Assembly: GCA_020848545.1 (NCBI GenBank)
Contig: JADLHZ010000007.1
Location: 62,001 to 126,000, forward strand
Direction of reading: 5' to 3'
Source: Deltaproteobacteria bacterium
GTDB taxonomy: Bacteria; Myxococcota; JADLHZ01
DNA: 64,000 nt
The first letter of the stretch is position 1, and each line of letters starts with the position of its first letter. Below, piece by piece: positions 23,662 to 34,043 of this stretch. Under the pieces are notes generated by a model. That model was given only the letters and a program-made list of their open reading frames with translations. It had not been told where the DNA came from and did not search any database. Both the position numbers and the translations under genes were made by a program.

Positions 23662-26600
23662 CGCGTCACCACCTCACGGCTCGGATGCTCGGGGTCGATC
23701 CCGAATTCGACGAAGCGCTCCTTCAGGCGCGCGAGAAAATGCGCCTGGTCGCCATTTGCCTTGCGCGTGTCCTCGAGGGCGAGAAAGAACGCGCTCGCGC
23801 GGTGCCGGCTGAAGCTGAAAACGCGGCTATCCGACGCGACGTTGCGGTGCCTCGCCCACGCAGCTTGGCCGCGGGCGACGGCCTCCGGCCCGGGCTCGAC
23901 GGCGACAGCGACGCCGGGCATCAGACGCTCGGTGAGCGCCGGCACGCCGCTCATGAAGTGGCCCGGGTGCTGACGTTGGTAATCGGCCATGGCGACGAGG
24001 ACCCGGTCACGCGCCTCCTTCGTTTCGAAATAGAGGACGATGTTGTCCGCCCACTTGGTCGCCGACTCCGGCCCCGCGATCTTGCCTCCGACGACGCCGG
24101 GAAACGCCGCGGGATCGTCGATGATCCGGCGCACCACGAACGCCATGACGGCAGGCGCGTGATCCGCGCGCGCGTTGACGTAGATGCGCTCCTCGGCCGC
24201 TCCGCTCGCTCCCTTTCGATAGTAATGGAAGAAGTCGTTGTCAGCCTTGGCAAACTGTTGCGGCGCGTCCTTCAAGCCCTGAGCGACGGCCGCCGGCGAG
24301 TAGCGCAGGCCGTAGGCTTGGCTGAGCGCGGGCGATCCCGGCGGGCGGCCTTGCTCGATGGCCGCCACGCGCCCGAGGTAGGCATCGCGCGCCCCACGTT
24401 CGCCGGATGGGCCAACGAGGCTGAGCGGGTTTGGCTCGCCTCGCGTGTTCTGCTCGTAGATGTCGCCGTCGTTGAGGATCGAGGCGCGATGCTCCCACAC
24501 CCACTCGGCGACGTCTTTGACACCCCGCGCGGCGGGCATCCCGCCTGCGTCCTGTACCCCACGCCCGCGGACGAGCGCCGGCAGAGCGAGCTTGGCTCCG
24601 TGTTGCTCGACGAGCCAGCGGACGATCGGCTGCTTCTGACCGGCGATATCGAGCGACAGATCCGCAAAGGCCGTCGGGGTCTGCGCGTGCGCGAGGCGTG
24701 AGGCGAGACCGTCGCGAATCTTCTTGTCGCGCAGGGCGATCTTGGTACCGTCGCCCGCTCGAAGCTCGGCGCCGGCGTCGACCAGGGCGAGTATCTCGCG
24801 GGCGAGCTGCTCGCGCGCTGCCGCATCGGCGAACGCATAGCGCTCGTCGCGGGCAAGCCCGATGAAACCGGCGCCGCTCGCCGCCTTCGACACGACCTCC
24901 ACGGGCGCCCCGAGGGTCGCGTAGAGGGCGTCCGTCGCCGCGTCGAGCGCCGTCGACAGATCTTCTTCGCGCTGGCCACGGTCTACCCACAGCACCTCGT
25001 GCTTGATGCGCAGGCTACGGCTCGGCGGCTCACCGCGCGGTTCGAGCTGGCGCACCGCGGTGGCAACGTGCTTGCCGCTCGCGTCCTTCACCGCGAGCTC
25101 GACGTGCAGGACGCCATCGCCGCGCGGCAGCACGACGCTATCGTTGATGGTGAGCGTGTAGCCACCGCGCACGCCGGCGAACATCGCTCGCAACTTGCCT
25201 TCGGTCGCGGCGGCAAACCACTGCGCTTTCAGAAACGTCGCGGCGCGCGCGAGCCCGTCTTGGGGCGGCGGCAGGTGAAGCACACCGGCACCGGACTCGA
25301 TGTGCAGCGTCTGCCGCCGCCAGGCGCCATCGAGCGGATAACTGACGAGCGGCTCACCGGGGCTCGCGAGCAGGTGGAAGCCGTCGATGTGCGTCGCTTC
25401 CGGCGTCCAGTGCGGCAAGTTGTCGAGCATCGTCAGCCGCGGCGACCCGTCGGGCGCAAAGCCATCGAGGCGTGCCTGCCGCACCTTGTGAGCGGGTGGA
25501 TCGCCGGTGCTGAGCTCGACGGTGATCGTTCGCTGCGGCGCCGTCTGCTGCACGATGGCGAGCTTCGTCTCGAAGGGCGCGTCGACGAGCGCGAGTTGCT
25601 CGGGCGCCGGCGGCGGCGCCAGCGGCGCGTCGGGACCCCAGCGCTGCATCTTCGGACCGGCGACGAGCACGCCGCTCACGGTGTCGCGGCGCAGCTCGGC
25701 GAGCGTCCGCTCGACGACGACGCCGCGGCTGTCGCGCAGGCTCACCGACGCGATCTGGCCGTCGGCGCCGCGCCTCACGGCCCTCGCGATGAACACGGCG
25801 CCGTCCTTCCCCGTCACCGTCAAGAGCGGCGGCGCCGGTTCCGGCTCGCGAAGGCCGTCGAAGAGGCCGACCGACCCCGGCTGGGCGAACCGCGGCCCCC
25901 GCGCCGCGAGCTCGAACGCCGCGATCACGTCGACTTCCTGCCCCGCAGGCTTCGTCTTGTCGTCGAGCGCGTCCGGGCTCACGGGCTTGGTCTTTTCGTC
26001 CCAGCCAGCGGAGCGCACGGGCTTGGTCTTTTCGTCGACCGCGCCAGCGGCAGCCGCTCGGGCGCGGACCTTGGTCTCGAGCAGCCGGGGCGGCTCGCCG
26101 TCGCGCCGCGGCAGCTCGATGGGCACGCCTTCGGGAAGGGCGATCGCGCAGATGTGGACGCCGCTCGGATTCTGCAGCTCGTCGGCCGAGACCGTGCGCG
26201 TGAACGGCTCCTCTGGACGCGTGCTCGAAAGACCGGGATCGCGCAAGACATAGAAGCGCTTTTCCACCGGACGCCCGTCGACGATGACGACGCGGGTCTC
26301 CATGCCGAGCGCGTTGACGAGGTGCGCCCCGTTCCCGAGCATGATCACGATCGGAATCCCGCCGCGCGGCATTCTTCCCGGGGCGAGGTTCAGGGCGAGA
26401 TTGTGCTCGAGGGTCGCCGGCGGGATCGCGCTCTCCTTCTTGGTCTTGGGATCGACCTGGAACTGGTGACCAACGAGCGGCGGCAGGCCGAGAGGCCCGG
26501 CCACGCGTTCGTTGTCCAAGCGCACGTAGTCGCCGAAGTAGACACCCTGCTGCGCGCCCTTCTGCCCCACGCTCACGACGATCATGCTGCGCTCGGGATC

Positions 26601-29600
26601 CCCCGGCACCGGCAGGGCCCCATCGCGCGCGACGACCTCGCTGCCGGTGCGGATGAGCAGCTCGCCTTGCTCACGAATGAGCGGCCCAGGGCCCCCGAGC
26701 ACCGCCTCGAGCGCGTAGCGTGGATCGGCTTCCATGCGGCGATATTGAAGCGTCGCGATCGCGCAAGAGCTCGCGAAATACTGCACGGCGCCTTCGGCAG
26801 TGCCGAGGCGCAGGATCTCGAGCGGCGTCCGGCGCACGCGCGCTCCACCCTCGTCTTTCCACGCGATCTCGTTCTGAAAGCGCTCGACGTCGTCGACCTT
26901 TCTGTGCAGCGTAAACACTTTCATCAGCATGAATTGTTCTTCCGCCGAGCCGGTGGCGGCGACGAGCGCGTCGAGCTTGGCGACCGCCTTCGGGTCCTCG
27001 CGCAGAAGCTTCGCCCGCGCCTCGTTGAAGCCCTGCTCGAGGCCGGGATCGACGAGGATCGCCCGACTGCCGACGACCTCCGGGTGAAACCCACGCAAGG
27101 TCGTGAGGGAAAAGGCCTGCGCCTGCGGATCCCAAACGACGTGCAGCGGCTCGCCCGCGGTCCCCTTCACCGGCGCCTCGGCTATGGCAAAGAGCCGGCG
27201 CGGCGCCTTGGCGTCGGCGTGCTTGCCTTCGAGCGCAACGTAAGCCTGCGGCGCAGCGGCCGCCACGATCGCATGGACGTCGGAGGCGTCGACCACACGC
27301 TCGATGCCGGCCGCACGCTGCACGATGCGGATCGCCCGGCCCGGATGCGCCGCGGCTTCCTCGGCCGTCGGCTCGCGAATCGTCCCGAAGAAGGGCACCC
27401 ACTCTCCCTTGTCGCGCACGAGCCCCGCGGGCTTCCGAGTGGGCGGCCCGGCGAGCGACGAGTTCAAGTGAAGGTGCGGCGGAGACAAGCGCAAGCTGAG
27501 CTCGAGGGGCGCCCGGTTGAAGAGCTCACTCGCGCTCATGCGCCGCAGCGAGCCGTCGTTCGACTGCAGCGAGAACTTGCCGCCGGCAAAGCCGACAACG
27601 ACCTGCGTCTTGCCGTCGATGCGGCAATACATGCCCTCGACCCGATCCGGGTTTCGTTCGGCGAGGTCCGAGAGGGCGAACGAGCGCTCCTCGATCCGGC
27701 CGTCGACGAGGCGCTGAACGCGCACCGAGGTGACGAACCCCACCGGCGAGACGTCGACGATCGTGAACTCGCCCTCGGCCGTCATGACCTTGGGCGACAT
27801 GAACGCAGGCTCGTCAAGCTTTGCGTCGACCGGCTCATGACTGGCCCGCGGCTGCTCGGGCACCCGCGGCACGGCCTTTTCGCGCGTTCGTTCCAGCATC
27901 CCCTTCGTCGCCCGCTCCCGCGGGGCCGCACTGTCGCCTTCGACGAAGTCGTCCGCCTTCGTGCGTTTGGTCTTCGGGTTGAACGCCTTGGCGTAGAGCT
28001 CCGCATTCTTGTCGGTGAGCTCGAAGTAGCCTTTCTCGAGGATCTCCTTGGCCAGCGCGGCGCCCTCTTTGCTGGCGACGAGCCGCTGACCGACCTCGCC
28101 TCCCGCGTGCGCTTTTCCGTCTTTCGTCGCGAAGAACTGCGCGAAGGTCGGATCGATCACGTAGCGATGGCCGTCCGGCGTCTCTACGACGGTGAAGCTG
28201 TGGCCGAGCTCGGTCTTGAAGATGCCCTCGGTGCGGTGCCAGTTGACGATCGCGTTCGAGCCCTCGAAATGAAAGGCGACGACGGCTTGCGCTTCGACGC
28301 AGGCGCCGCCCATCGCTTCCGGCGCGTCGACCGGATCGCTCGCCTGGCCCTCTGGATCACCGAACAGGCGTGCGTGGTCGCGCCCCTTTCGGACGGCCGC
28401 TTCGATCGCGGCCAGCGGATCGCTTGCGGGCCGCTCCGGGTGCGGCTGCGCCTTCGGACGCTCGGCAACGAACGCAAAAAACTGCCGTTCGGCGCGAACC
28501 TGCGCTTCGCTCGTGAAGCAAACATCGTTGATGTCCTGCGCAAAGCTCGCGGCGTGCATCTCGGCGCCGTTCGGCCCGACGCCGATCGCGACGATGGTGT
28601 CGGCGATCGTGTCGCCCTCTTTGCCGTGACGACCGTCGTCACCGTCGATGCGAAGAATGCCGCCTTCGAGCGCGAGCACTTTGTGCTTCGTCTGCTTCGG
28701 CGGCTCGCCGACGTAGACGTAGACCTCTTCGTGACCGTTCTTCCACGCTTGCTCGACCGCGTCCGTCACCGGCATGCCGTCGGTGACGACGATCGCCTTC
28801 TTCTCGGCCGCCTGCGAATCCTGCCGACTCTCCGCGTGGCCAACGACGAGGGCGTCGTCGGGCTCTTGCGCTTTTCGACGGGCGGCCAGCGCGCGCAGGT
28901 CCTGCTCGAGCGTTTTTTGCTCCTGATGGCTGAGCCCCAAGATCTTCGCGTCGTCCACCGCGCGTTCGACGAGAGGCCCCTCGTCCAGCTTCTTCGCCGG
29001 CGTCTTCGCCAACGTGTCATACACGTCGAGCAGCACCTGCTCTTTCGCCACACGGCCCGCGATCACCTCGCGCTCGCCGACGCTCAGCTTCGGCGCGTGC
29101 GCTTCGAGCGCGCCGGCGATCGCTTTCTTCAGCTCGGCGGGTTTTTTTCCCTGCGATCCTTCGAGCAGGTCCGCGAGTGCTTCGTAGGCCGCCGGCGGCA
29201 GCGGCTCCTTGACCAAGTGCAATACCGGCTGGAGCACTGTGCCGTATGCCGCGAGCACCTTCGCCGTGCCGGGGTCCATCCCATGCTTTTTGGCGGCGTC
29301 GTGGATCACCGCGAACGCCTCCGCCGGCGACGACGGCGCGTTCGCGAGATAGTGGCGTGCGAACTCGAGCATGATCACTTTCTGCGCCGCGCTCGGTACC
29401 TCGCCCGGCTTCATGCGCCCGAGCGCCTCGGCGAGCACGCGCGGCTGATCGAGCACCTCCTTCTTGCGCGACTCGTGGTAGCCCTTCACGGCCGGCAGGA
29501 GCAGCATCAGCGCATCCATCACCTCATTGGCGTGCGCTTGGCTCAGCGGATCGGCCATGCGCGCGATGATCGCTTGGCGCACGAAGAAGTCGACGATCAT

Positions 29601-32600
29601 CGGCTTGGCGCTCGCGACGATGTGCGAGAATTCCTCGGCGGTGTGCTTCCAGAACTCGCCGCTCTTCAGCGTCTTCGCAAAGCCGCGCTCCCGGATCGCG
29701 CGCAACCACAACGGCGACGTGGCCGCGCGCGAGGCGCCGAAGCTCAGCTGCGCCCCGAAGAGATCGACGCCCTTCGCCGCGTCGCCGCTCGCGCCGAAGA
29801 GCTTCTGCGCGGAGAGCGAGAGCGCGCCGGTCACCGCCTGCATGAGCGCCATGTGGCCCATCGACGCACCCACGCGGACGATCGCGTTCGTCGCCTTCCA
29901 CAAGGTGCCGCCCATCTGCATGCCAGCGCCTTCCAAGAAGCGCATCGCCTTTGCCGCAAGCACTTCGGCCTCGAGCGCCTTGCCCCCGAGCGCGAAGACC
30001 GAGCCGCTGCCGAGCGACAGGCCGATCTCCGCCGCGGCCTGCACGCCTTGGATCAACCGCTGATTCTCCCGAAGAAAATCGGCCTTCGCGTCGAAGCCCG
30101 CGCCGATCTCGCCAAGCTGCCGCGAGGGCACCTCGAGCGCCTGCGCGCGCGCGAGCACGTCGCCCGCGTCTTCGCCGTAACGCAGCGACGCGAGCTCCGG
30201 CTTGTCGCCGGCTTGGGCCTTGGCGCCAGCGGCGAGCGGGCCGAGGCGTGGACCGGCATCGTCGTCGAACGCGCCGAGGAGATCGGCGAAGAACAGCTCA
30301 CCCGCGAGCCCCTTCTCGCCCGCCTTCACCGCGGCCGCGTCGAAGAAGCGCACGTCGCCGTCGATCGCTTTGTCGATCGCGGCATCGCCTTCCTTCCATT
30401 GCTTTTCGTTGTCTTCGAACGCGAGATCGCGCGCGCTCGCGAAGCGGCCCTCGGTCGCGAGCACGCCGAACACCGACGCACCGACGGTCAGCAAGTTCAT
30501 CGCGTCGCTTACACCGATGTTGGCGTCGCGATAGGCGGCATAGAGCCCATCTTTCGCCGACTGCCGCTGCGCCTTCAGCTTGTCGGCGATCGCGTGTAGC
30601 GCCTCGGCGCGCTGAATAGCCGCCTTCTCCCGCATGGCGTCGGCGCCAAGCAACGCACCGAGCGCACGATCCAGCTCCGGCGACGGCTTGCCGACCTTGG
30701 CGAGCGACACAAACCCGGCGGCGCGCGCGGCGTCGGCCGAGTCCTGTAACGCTTGCACTTCGCCGTCGCTTCCTGCCCGGACGAGCGCCCCACCCGGACC
30801 GGAGAGCCTACGGCCGATCTGGCGTTGGTGAACGAGGCGCTGCACGGCTTGCTCGCCGGCGTTCGTGAGCTCTAGCGCGGCGCCGGCGCGGCGATCAGCG
30901 TCGCCGATCGCGCCGCCGACGCGCCGCCCGTGATCCAGCGCGTCCTTGGCGCCGCCCCCCAAGCCGGCATCCGCGAGGAGCACCGCCTGCTCGCCGCGCA
31001 GCGACACGGCGACCGCACGCATGGGATCGCGCGCATTAGGGTCCTTGACTTCACCGTGCTCGGCGATCGTCTCGGCGAGCGTCGCGCCGCGCTCCAAGCG
31101 ATCGTTGACGTGCGCGGATCGCTCGCGCTGATGGTCGCCGAGCGCGCGCTTCGCCTCGCGCTCCCCGCGCGCCGCCGCGTTGCGCTCGCCGAGCAGCGCC
31201 TTGCGTTCCGCTTCTTCGCCGGCGAGCTCGGCCTCTTTCTTCGGCGTGTCGCTGATCTGAAAGCCGAAGAACTTTCCGTCGTCGCCATACAACCACGCGT
31301 CGAGCGCCTTGTCGTTCTCGACTTCCTTCGCGAGCAGAGAGACGCCCTTTTCTTTGGCGGCGAGCGCACGATCTTGCGCCAGGCGCTCCTTCGTCGCTCG
31401 GACGACAAGCTCCTTCTTCTGCTTCTCCTCGGCGGCGAGGCTCTTCTGATGCGTGCGCTCCAGCGCGAACGCGCCGCTCACGACGCGCAGCCGTTCTTCT
31501 GCCGGGAGCGCCTTCGCTTTCTCGGCGAGGTCGTACGACTCGGAGACCACCGTCGCCGACTTCGCGCGCAACGCCGCGAGCCCCGGCACACCGCCCTTCG
31601 CCAACGCCGCATCGACGCCGTCGCGCAGCGCCAGATCGTCGCGCCGCTTCTGCTGGGCCGGCCGATCCGCGACCGCCTCGTCGTACGCCTTCTTGGCGCC
31701 CGCCGCGCCGGCTTTGGCGTCGCGGAGCCGTCCTTGAGCGCGGGCGATTTTGTCCTTGTCGGCCGCGCTCGTATACAAGATGCCCTTGCCGCGAGCTTCG
31801 TCGCCGCGCAGATCGGCTTCCGCGGCATGCAGCTCGGCTTGCGCGACCTCTTTCTCGAGCGCCTTCTGAGTCACTCGGTCGACGGGCTTGCCCGCGCCTT
31901 TCGCCGCCGCGGCAAGCTGCGCGATCTCGAGCCGCTTCTTCGCCGCGATCACGCGGTACTCCGCCGCGTCGATGTCCGCCGTCTGCTCGTCGCTCTGCCC
32001 CGCGACGAGCCCTTGGCTCACGCCCGCGGCCACGCCGCGCGTGATCCCGACGTGCTTCGCCGCCGCGGCGGCGCGTTCGGCTTTTTGCAACGCGTCCTTC
32101 GCAGCGCGCTCGCTCAGAGCGTTCACCGGCGGCTCGGCGCCCTTCAACGCCGCGCGCAACGCCTCCCCTTCGGTCGCCGTGCCGAGCAGGGCGTCGAGCT
32201 CCTGGTTCTTCGCGATGTTGATGCGCAGGAGCTGGCGCTGCTCGTCCTTCGCCATCACAGCGAAGCGCGGGGCGTGCTTCTTCTCGGCCTTCTCGAGCGC
32301 GGCGAAGGCGGCGTGCCCTTCGATCTGAATCTCCGCGAGCGCCTGCGCGTCGGCGACGAACTCCGCAGGCGATGATGCCTTCGGCTGCTTCTTCTGCTGC
32401 TCGACTTGCCAGGCGTTGCGCACGCCTTGCTCGAGCTCCCCGAGCAAGGCCGCCTCGGCCCGCTTTGCTGCGAGCTCCGGATCCTGATCTGCCTTGCGCG
32501 CTTCCTCGCGCGCCTTCACGACCGCGATCGCGATCTTGTCCTTCGTCTTCTGATCGTTGCGCAGCGCGCCGAGCCGCTTCTGCAGATCTGCGACGTCCTC

Positions 32601-33893
32601 TTCGCTGGCGACGCGTCCGCGCGCAGCGGCCCACCGCCGCGGCACTCCCCCGCGGGCTTTGTGCAACGCGCTGAGCGTCTCGCCGTAGTTGAGCGACTCC
32701 TTGTCCTTCACTTCGTCGAGCGCGCGCTTGGCATCGACATACGCCGCGACGTCGTCGCCGGTCTTGTACAACGGCGCTTTCTTCGCCGCCGCTTGAAATC
32801 GATTGAACGCGAGCTCGAGCGGCGCCCGATCGAGCTCACGCTTGCCGATGCCGATCCACGCGTCGTCGGCGTCCTTGTCGTGACCCTGCTTGCGCAACGA
32901 GTGCGCGCGCCACTCGTCGCCGGCGTTCAGCGCGTCGTAGCGCAGGTGGGCGCCGATCCCGGCCTGGGTGCGCTTGTCCTCGGACACATTCGGATCGAGC
33001 GCATCCTTCTTCAGCTTCTTGATCTCGCGCTCGACCTCGGCGGTCACCGCCTTTTGGTTACCGGCGTTGGCGTTGAGGAAGGCGACGTGCGCGCCCATCG
33101 CCGCCGTCAGACGAAGGTTGATTTTCGCAACCGCGTCCTTCGAGTGCTTCGGATCGGCGAGCAGCGCCGCGCGCTCGGCTTCGAGGCGATGGCTGGCGGC
33201 GGCGAAGCAAAACAGCGCCAGCGCCGACGCACGCAGAAACGCCTGCTGCTCCGGCCCATGCATGTGCTTGGGCGGATGCCGCGCCTTTTCCAGCGCCGCT
33301 TGCAGCTCGGGGCTCATCGCGCCGGTGGCGATGAACGCGGCCAGGTGATCCTTTGGCACCTTCAGCTCGTCGAAGAGCGACTTGTCGCCCTTTGGTAGCG
33401 AGCACTTGTACGCCCGAAACAGCGCCTGCTCGTCGCCTTTGCCGATCGCGTCGCGGGCCGCGGCGAGCGCGCGATCGTTCTTGCGAGCGCCGGCGGCGAG
33501 CTCGAGCGAGGCGAGGCGTTGCTCGGCGCTGCCCTTCTTCGGCGGCGGCCGACCCCAGGAGTGCACGAGGATCGCGCGCTCGAGCCCGTCGAGGTTTTGC
33601 TGCAGCGCGGCGATCTCTTTTTCGTGACCTTTCGGCTTCGGCGTCAGCGCCTGCAGCTTCTTCTTCTCGGCGTCGCGCTCGCCTTCGAGCCGCTTCAGCG
33701 CCGCGTCCGGATCTTCGTCGGGCAGGTCGAGCGCGGGGCCTGCATCGGCCTTCGCCGGCGCACCGTGCGCGAGGGCGTCGGGGACGACGAGCGCCTCGGC
33801 CTGAGGCGGGGCTTTGACACCGGCTGGCTTGGGCGCCTCCTCGACCACAGGCGCCTTCGGCCCTTCGACCGGCTTACGATCGTCGACGCGCAT
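23658..33893 (-). CDS. Giant multidomain effector-like protein, 3411 aa: two cysteine-peptidase-like domains and HopA1-like C-terminus
   Basis: It starts at ATG 33893; the ribosome site is weak. Residues 1 to about 1150 are Ala/Lys/Glu-rich coiled coil, and about 1270-1500 hold weakly hydrophobic helices. A first papain-like triad fits Cys1865 (MGGACVEAQ), His1898 (LGHSFTVV) and Asp1914 (YVIDPTF); the His-to-Asp spacing of 16 equals that of YopT and is close to the PMT deamidase. A second fits Cys2377 (ASSCAIATLQY), His2524 (GNGAHLVNALG) and Asp2552 (FYVLRDPG). About 3190-3400 resembles the HopA1 effector family (RIYVNARADHAPAV, KWADNIVLYFE, FSFSRHRAS). There is no signal peptide. Inverted repeat e is 73 bp upstream. 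Domain calls are from motif reading only. Confidence 0.75.
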   Translation of the reverse strand: MRVDDRKPVEGPKAPVVEEAPKPAGVKAPPQAEALVVPDALAHGAPAKADAGPALDLPDEDPDAALKRLEGERDAEKKKLQALTPKPKGHEKEIAALQQNLDGLERAILVHSWGRPPPKKGSAEQRLASLELAAGARKNDRALAAARDAIGKGDEQALFRAYKCSLPKGDKSLFDELKVPKDHLAAFIATGAMSPELQAALEKARHPPKHMHGPEQQAFLRASALALFCFAAASHRLEAERAALLADPKHSKDAVAKINLRLTAAMGAHVAFLNANAGNQKAVTAEVEREIKKLKKDALDPNVSEDKRTQAGIGAHLRYDALNAGDEWRAHSLRKQGHDKDADDAWIGIGKRELDRAPLELAFNRFQAAAKKAPLYKTGDDVAAYVDAKRALDEVKDKESLNYGETLSALHKARGGVPRRWAAARGRVASEEDVADLQKRLGALRNDQKTKDKIAIAVVKAREEARKADQDPELAAKRAEAALLGELEQGVRNAWQVEQQKKQPKASSPAEFVADAQALAEIQIEGHAAFAALEKAEKKHAPRFAVMAKDEQRQLLRINIAKNQELDALLGTATEGEALRAALKGAEPPVNALSERAAKDALQKAERAAAAAKHVGITRGVAAGVSQGLVAGQSDEQTADIDAAEYRVIAAKKRLEIAQLAAAAKGAGKPVDRVTQKALEKEVAQAELHAAEADLRGDEARGKGILYTSAADKDKIARAQGRLRDAKAGAAGAKKAYDEAVADRPAQQKRRDDLALRDGVDAALAKGGVPGLAALRAKSATVVSESYDLAEKAKALPAEERLRVVSGAFALERTHQKSLAAEEKQKKELVVRATKERLAQDRALAAKEKGVSLLAKEVENDKALDAWLYGDDGKFFGFQISDTPKKEAELAGEEAERKALLGERNAAARGEREAKRALGDHQRERSAHVNDRLERGATLAETIAEHGEVKDPNARDPMRAVAVSLRGEQAVLLADAGLGGGAKDALDHGRRVGGAIGDADRRAGAALELTNAGEQAVQRLVHQRQIGRRLSGPGGALVRAGSDGEVQALQDSADAARAAGFVSLAKVGKPSPELDRALGALLGADAMREKAAIQRAEALHAIADKLKAQRQSAKDGLYAAYRDANIGVSDAMNLLTVGASVFGVLATEGRFASARDLAFEDNEKQWKEGDAAIDKAIDGDVRFFDAAAVKAGEKGLAGELFFADLLGAFDDDAGPRLGPLAAGAKAQAGDKPELASLRYGEDAGDVLARAQALEVPSRQLGEIGAGFDAKADFLRENQRLIQGVQAAAEIGLSLGSGSVFALGGKALEAEVLAAKAMRFLEGAGMQMGGTLWKATNAIVRVGASMGHMALMQAVTGALSLSAQKLFGASGDAAKGVDLFGAQLSFGASRAATSPLWLRAIRERGFAKTLKSGEFWKHTAEEFSHIVASAKPMIVDFFVRQAIIARMADPLSQAHANEVMDALMLLLPAVKGYHESRKKEVLDQPRVLAEALGRMKPGEVPSAAQKVIMLEFARHYLANAPSSPAEAFAVIHDAAKKHGMDPGTAKVLAAYGTVLQPVLHLVKEPLPPAAYEALADLLEGSQGKKPAELKKAIAGALEAHAPKLSVGEREVIAGRVAKEQVLLDVYDTLAKTPAKKLDEGPLVERAVDDAKILGLSHQEQKTLEQDLRALAARRKAQEPDDALVVGHAESRQDSQAAEKKAIVVTDGMPVTDAVEQAWKNGHEEVYVYVGEPPKQTKHKVLALEGGILRIDGDDGRHGKEGDTIADTIVAIGVGPNGAEMHAASFAQDINDVCFTSEAQVRAERQFFAFVAERPKAQPHPERPASDPLAAIEAAVRKGRDHARLFGDPEGQASDPVDAPEAMGGACVEAQAVVAFHFEGSNAIVNWHRTEGIFKTELGHSFTVVETPDGHRYVIDPTFAQFFATKDGKAHAGGEVGQRLVASKEGAALAKEILEKGYFELTDKNAELYAKAFNPKTKRTKADDFVEGDSAAPRERATKGMLERTREKAVPRVPEQPRASHEPVDAKLDEPAFMSPKVMTAEGEFTIVDVSPVGFVTSVRVQRLVDGRIEERSFALSDLAERNPDRVEGMYCRIDGKTQVVVGFAGGKFSLQSNDGSLRRMSASELFNRAPLELSLRLSPPHLHLNSSLAGPPTRKPAGLVRDKGEWVPFFGTIREPTAEEAAAHPGRAIRIVQRAAGIERVVDASDVHAIVAAAAPQAYVALEGKHADAKAPRRLFAIAEAPVKGTAGEPLHVVWDPQAQAFSLTTLRGFHPEVVGSRAILVDPGLEQGFNEARAKLLREDPKAVAKLDALVAATGSAEEQFMLMKVFTLHRKVDDVERFQNEIAWKDEGGARVRRTPLEILRLGTAEGAVQYFASSCAIATLQYRRMEADPRYALEAVLGGPGPLIREQGELLIRTGSEVVARDGALPVPGDPERSMIVVSVGQKGAQQGVYFGDYVRLDNERVAGPLGLPPLVGHQFQVDPKTKKESAIPPATLEHNLALNLAPGRMPRGGIPIVIMLGNGAHLVNALGMETRVVIVDGRPVEKRFYVLRDPGLSSTRPEEPFTRTVSADELQNPSGVHICAIALPEGVPIELPRRDGEPPRLLETKVRARAAAAGAVDEKTKPVRSAGWDEKTKPVSPDALDDKTKPAGQEVDVIAAFELAARGPRFAQPGSVGLFDGLREPEPAPPLLTVTGKDGAVFIARAVRRGADGQIASVSLRDSRGVVVERTLAELRRDTVSGVLVAGPKMQRWGPDAPLAPPPAPEQLALVDAPFETKLAIVQQTAPQRTITVELSTGDPPAHKVRQARLDGFAPDGSPRLTMLDNLPHWTPEATHIDGFHLLASPGEPLVSYPLDGAWRRQTLHIESGAGVLHLPPPQDGLARAATFLKAQWFAAATEGKLRAMFAGVRGGYTLTINDSVVLPRGDGVLHVELAVKDASGKHVATAVRQLEPRGEPPSRSLRIKHEVLWVDRGQREEDLSTALDAATDALYATLGAPVEVVSKAASGAGFIGLARDERYAFADAAAREQLAREILALVDAGAELRAGDGTKIALRDKKIRDGLASRLAHAQTPTAFADLSLDIAGQKQPIVRWLVEQHGAKLALPALVRGRGVQDAGGMPAARGVKDVAEWVWEHRASILNDGDIYEQNTRGEPNPLSLVGPSGERGARDAYLGRVAAIEQGRPPGSPALSQAYGLRYSPAAVAQGLKDAPQQFAKADNDFFHYYRKGASGAAEERIYVNARADHAPAVMAFVVRRIIDDPAAFPGVVGGKIAGPESATKWADNIVLYFETKEARDRVLVAMADYQRQHPGHFMSGVPALTERLMPGVAVAVEPGPEAVARGQAAWARHRNVASDSRVFSFSRHRASAFFLALEDTRKANGDQAHFLARLKERFVEFGIDPEHPSREVVTR
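25981..26036. repeat. 20-bp exact repeat encoding DEKTKPV motifs
   Basis: ACGGGCTTGGTCTTTTCGTC occurs at 25981-26000 and 26017-26036; a diverged third copy precedes it (about 25943-25965). On the coding strand they give DEKTKPV twice and DDKTKPA once (around residues 2620-2650 of the 3411-aa protein), in a linker between domains. Confidence 0.85.
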
Positions 33894-33965
33894 CAGAGGA
33901 ATATGCCCCTAACTCGGCGTCACGCGTAGAAGTTTGCGCGTGCGTCAAGCCCCCTTTCGCTGGCG

Positions 33966-33983
33966 TGACAGGACGGCTTGTCA
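33966..33983. promoter_or_regulatory. Island inverted repeat, copy e
   Basis: TGACA-N8-TGTCA with spacer GGACGGCT: perfect 5-bp arms. It lies between the divergent 3411-aa gene (73 bp away) and the small paralogue at 34044 (61 bp away), so it can serve both. Confidence 0.75.
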
Positions 33984-34043
33984 TGCCCAAGGGACGACGA
34001 AATCGATGCGCGGCCGGTGATGGTATCGCATGCTGCCGTCAGG

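Noticed and set aside
24999..30599. A 1866-codon open frame on the plus strand opposite the 3411-aa gene (and similar long frames at 9139-11310, 12040-14307 and 16750-18867).
   Set aside because: Composition is that of a mirror frame (Arg, His, Leu and Val-Asp runs), no motif is found, and the minus strand carries clear protein families or better ribosome sites. These are GC-rich shadows.
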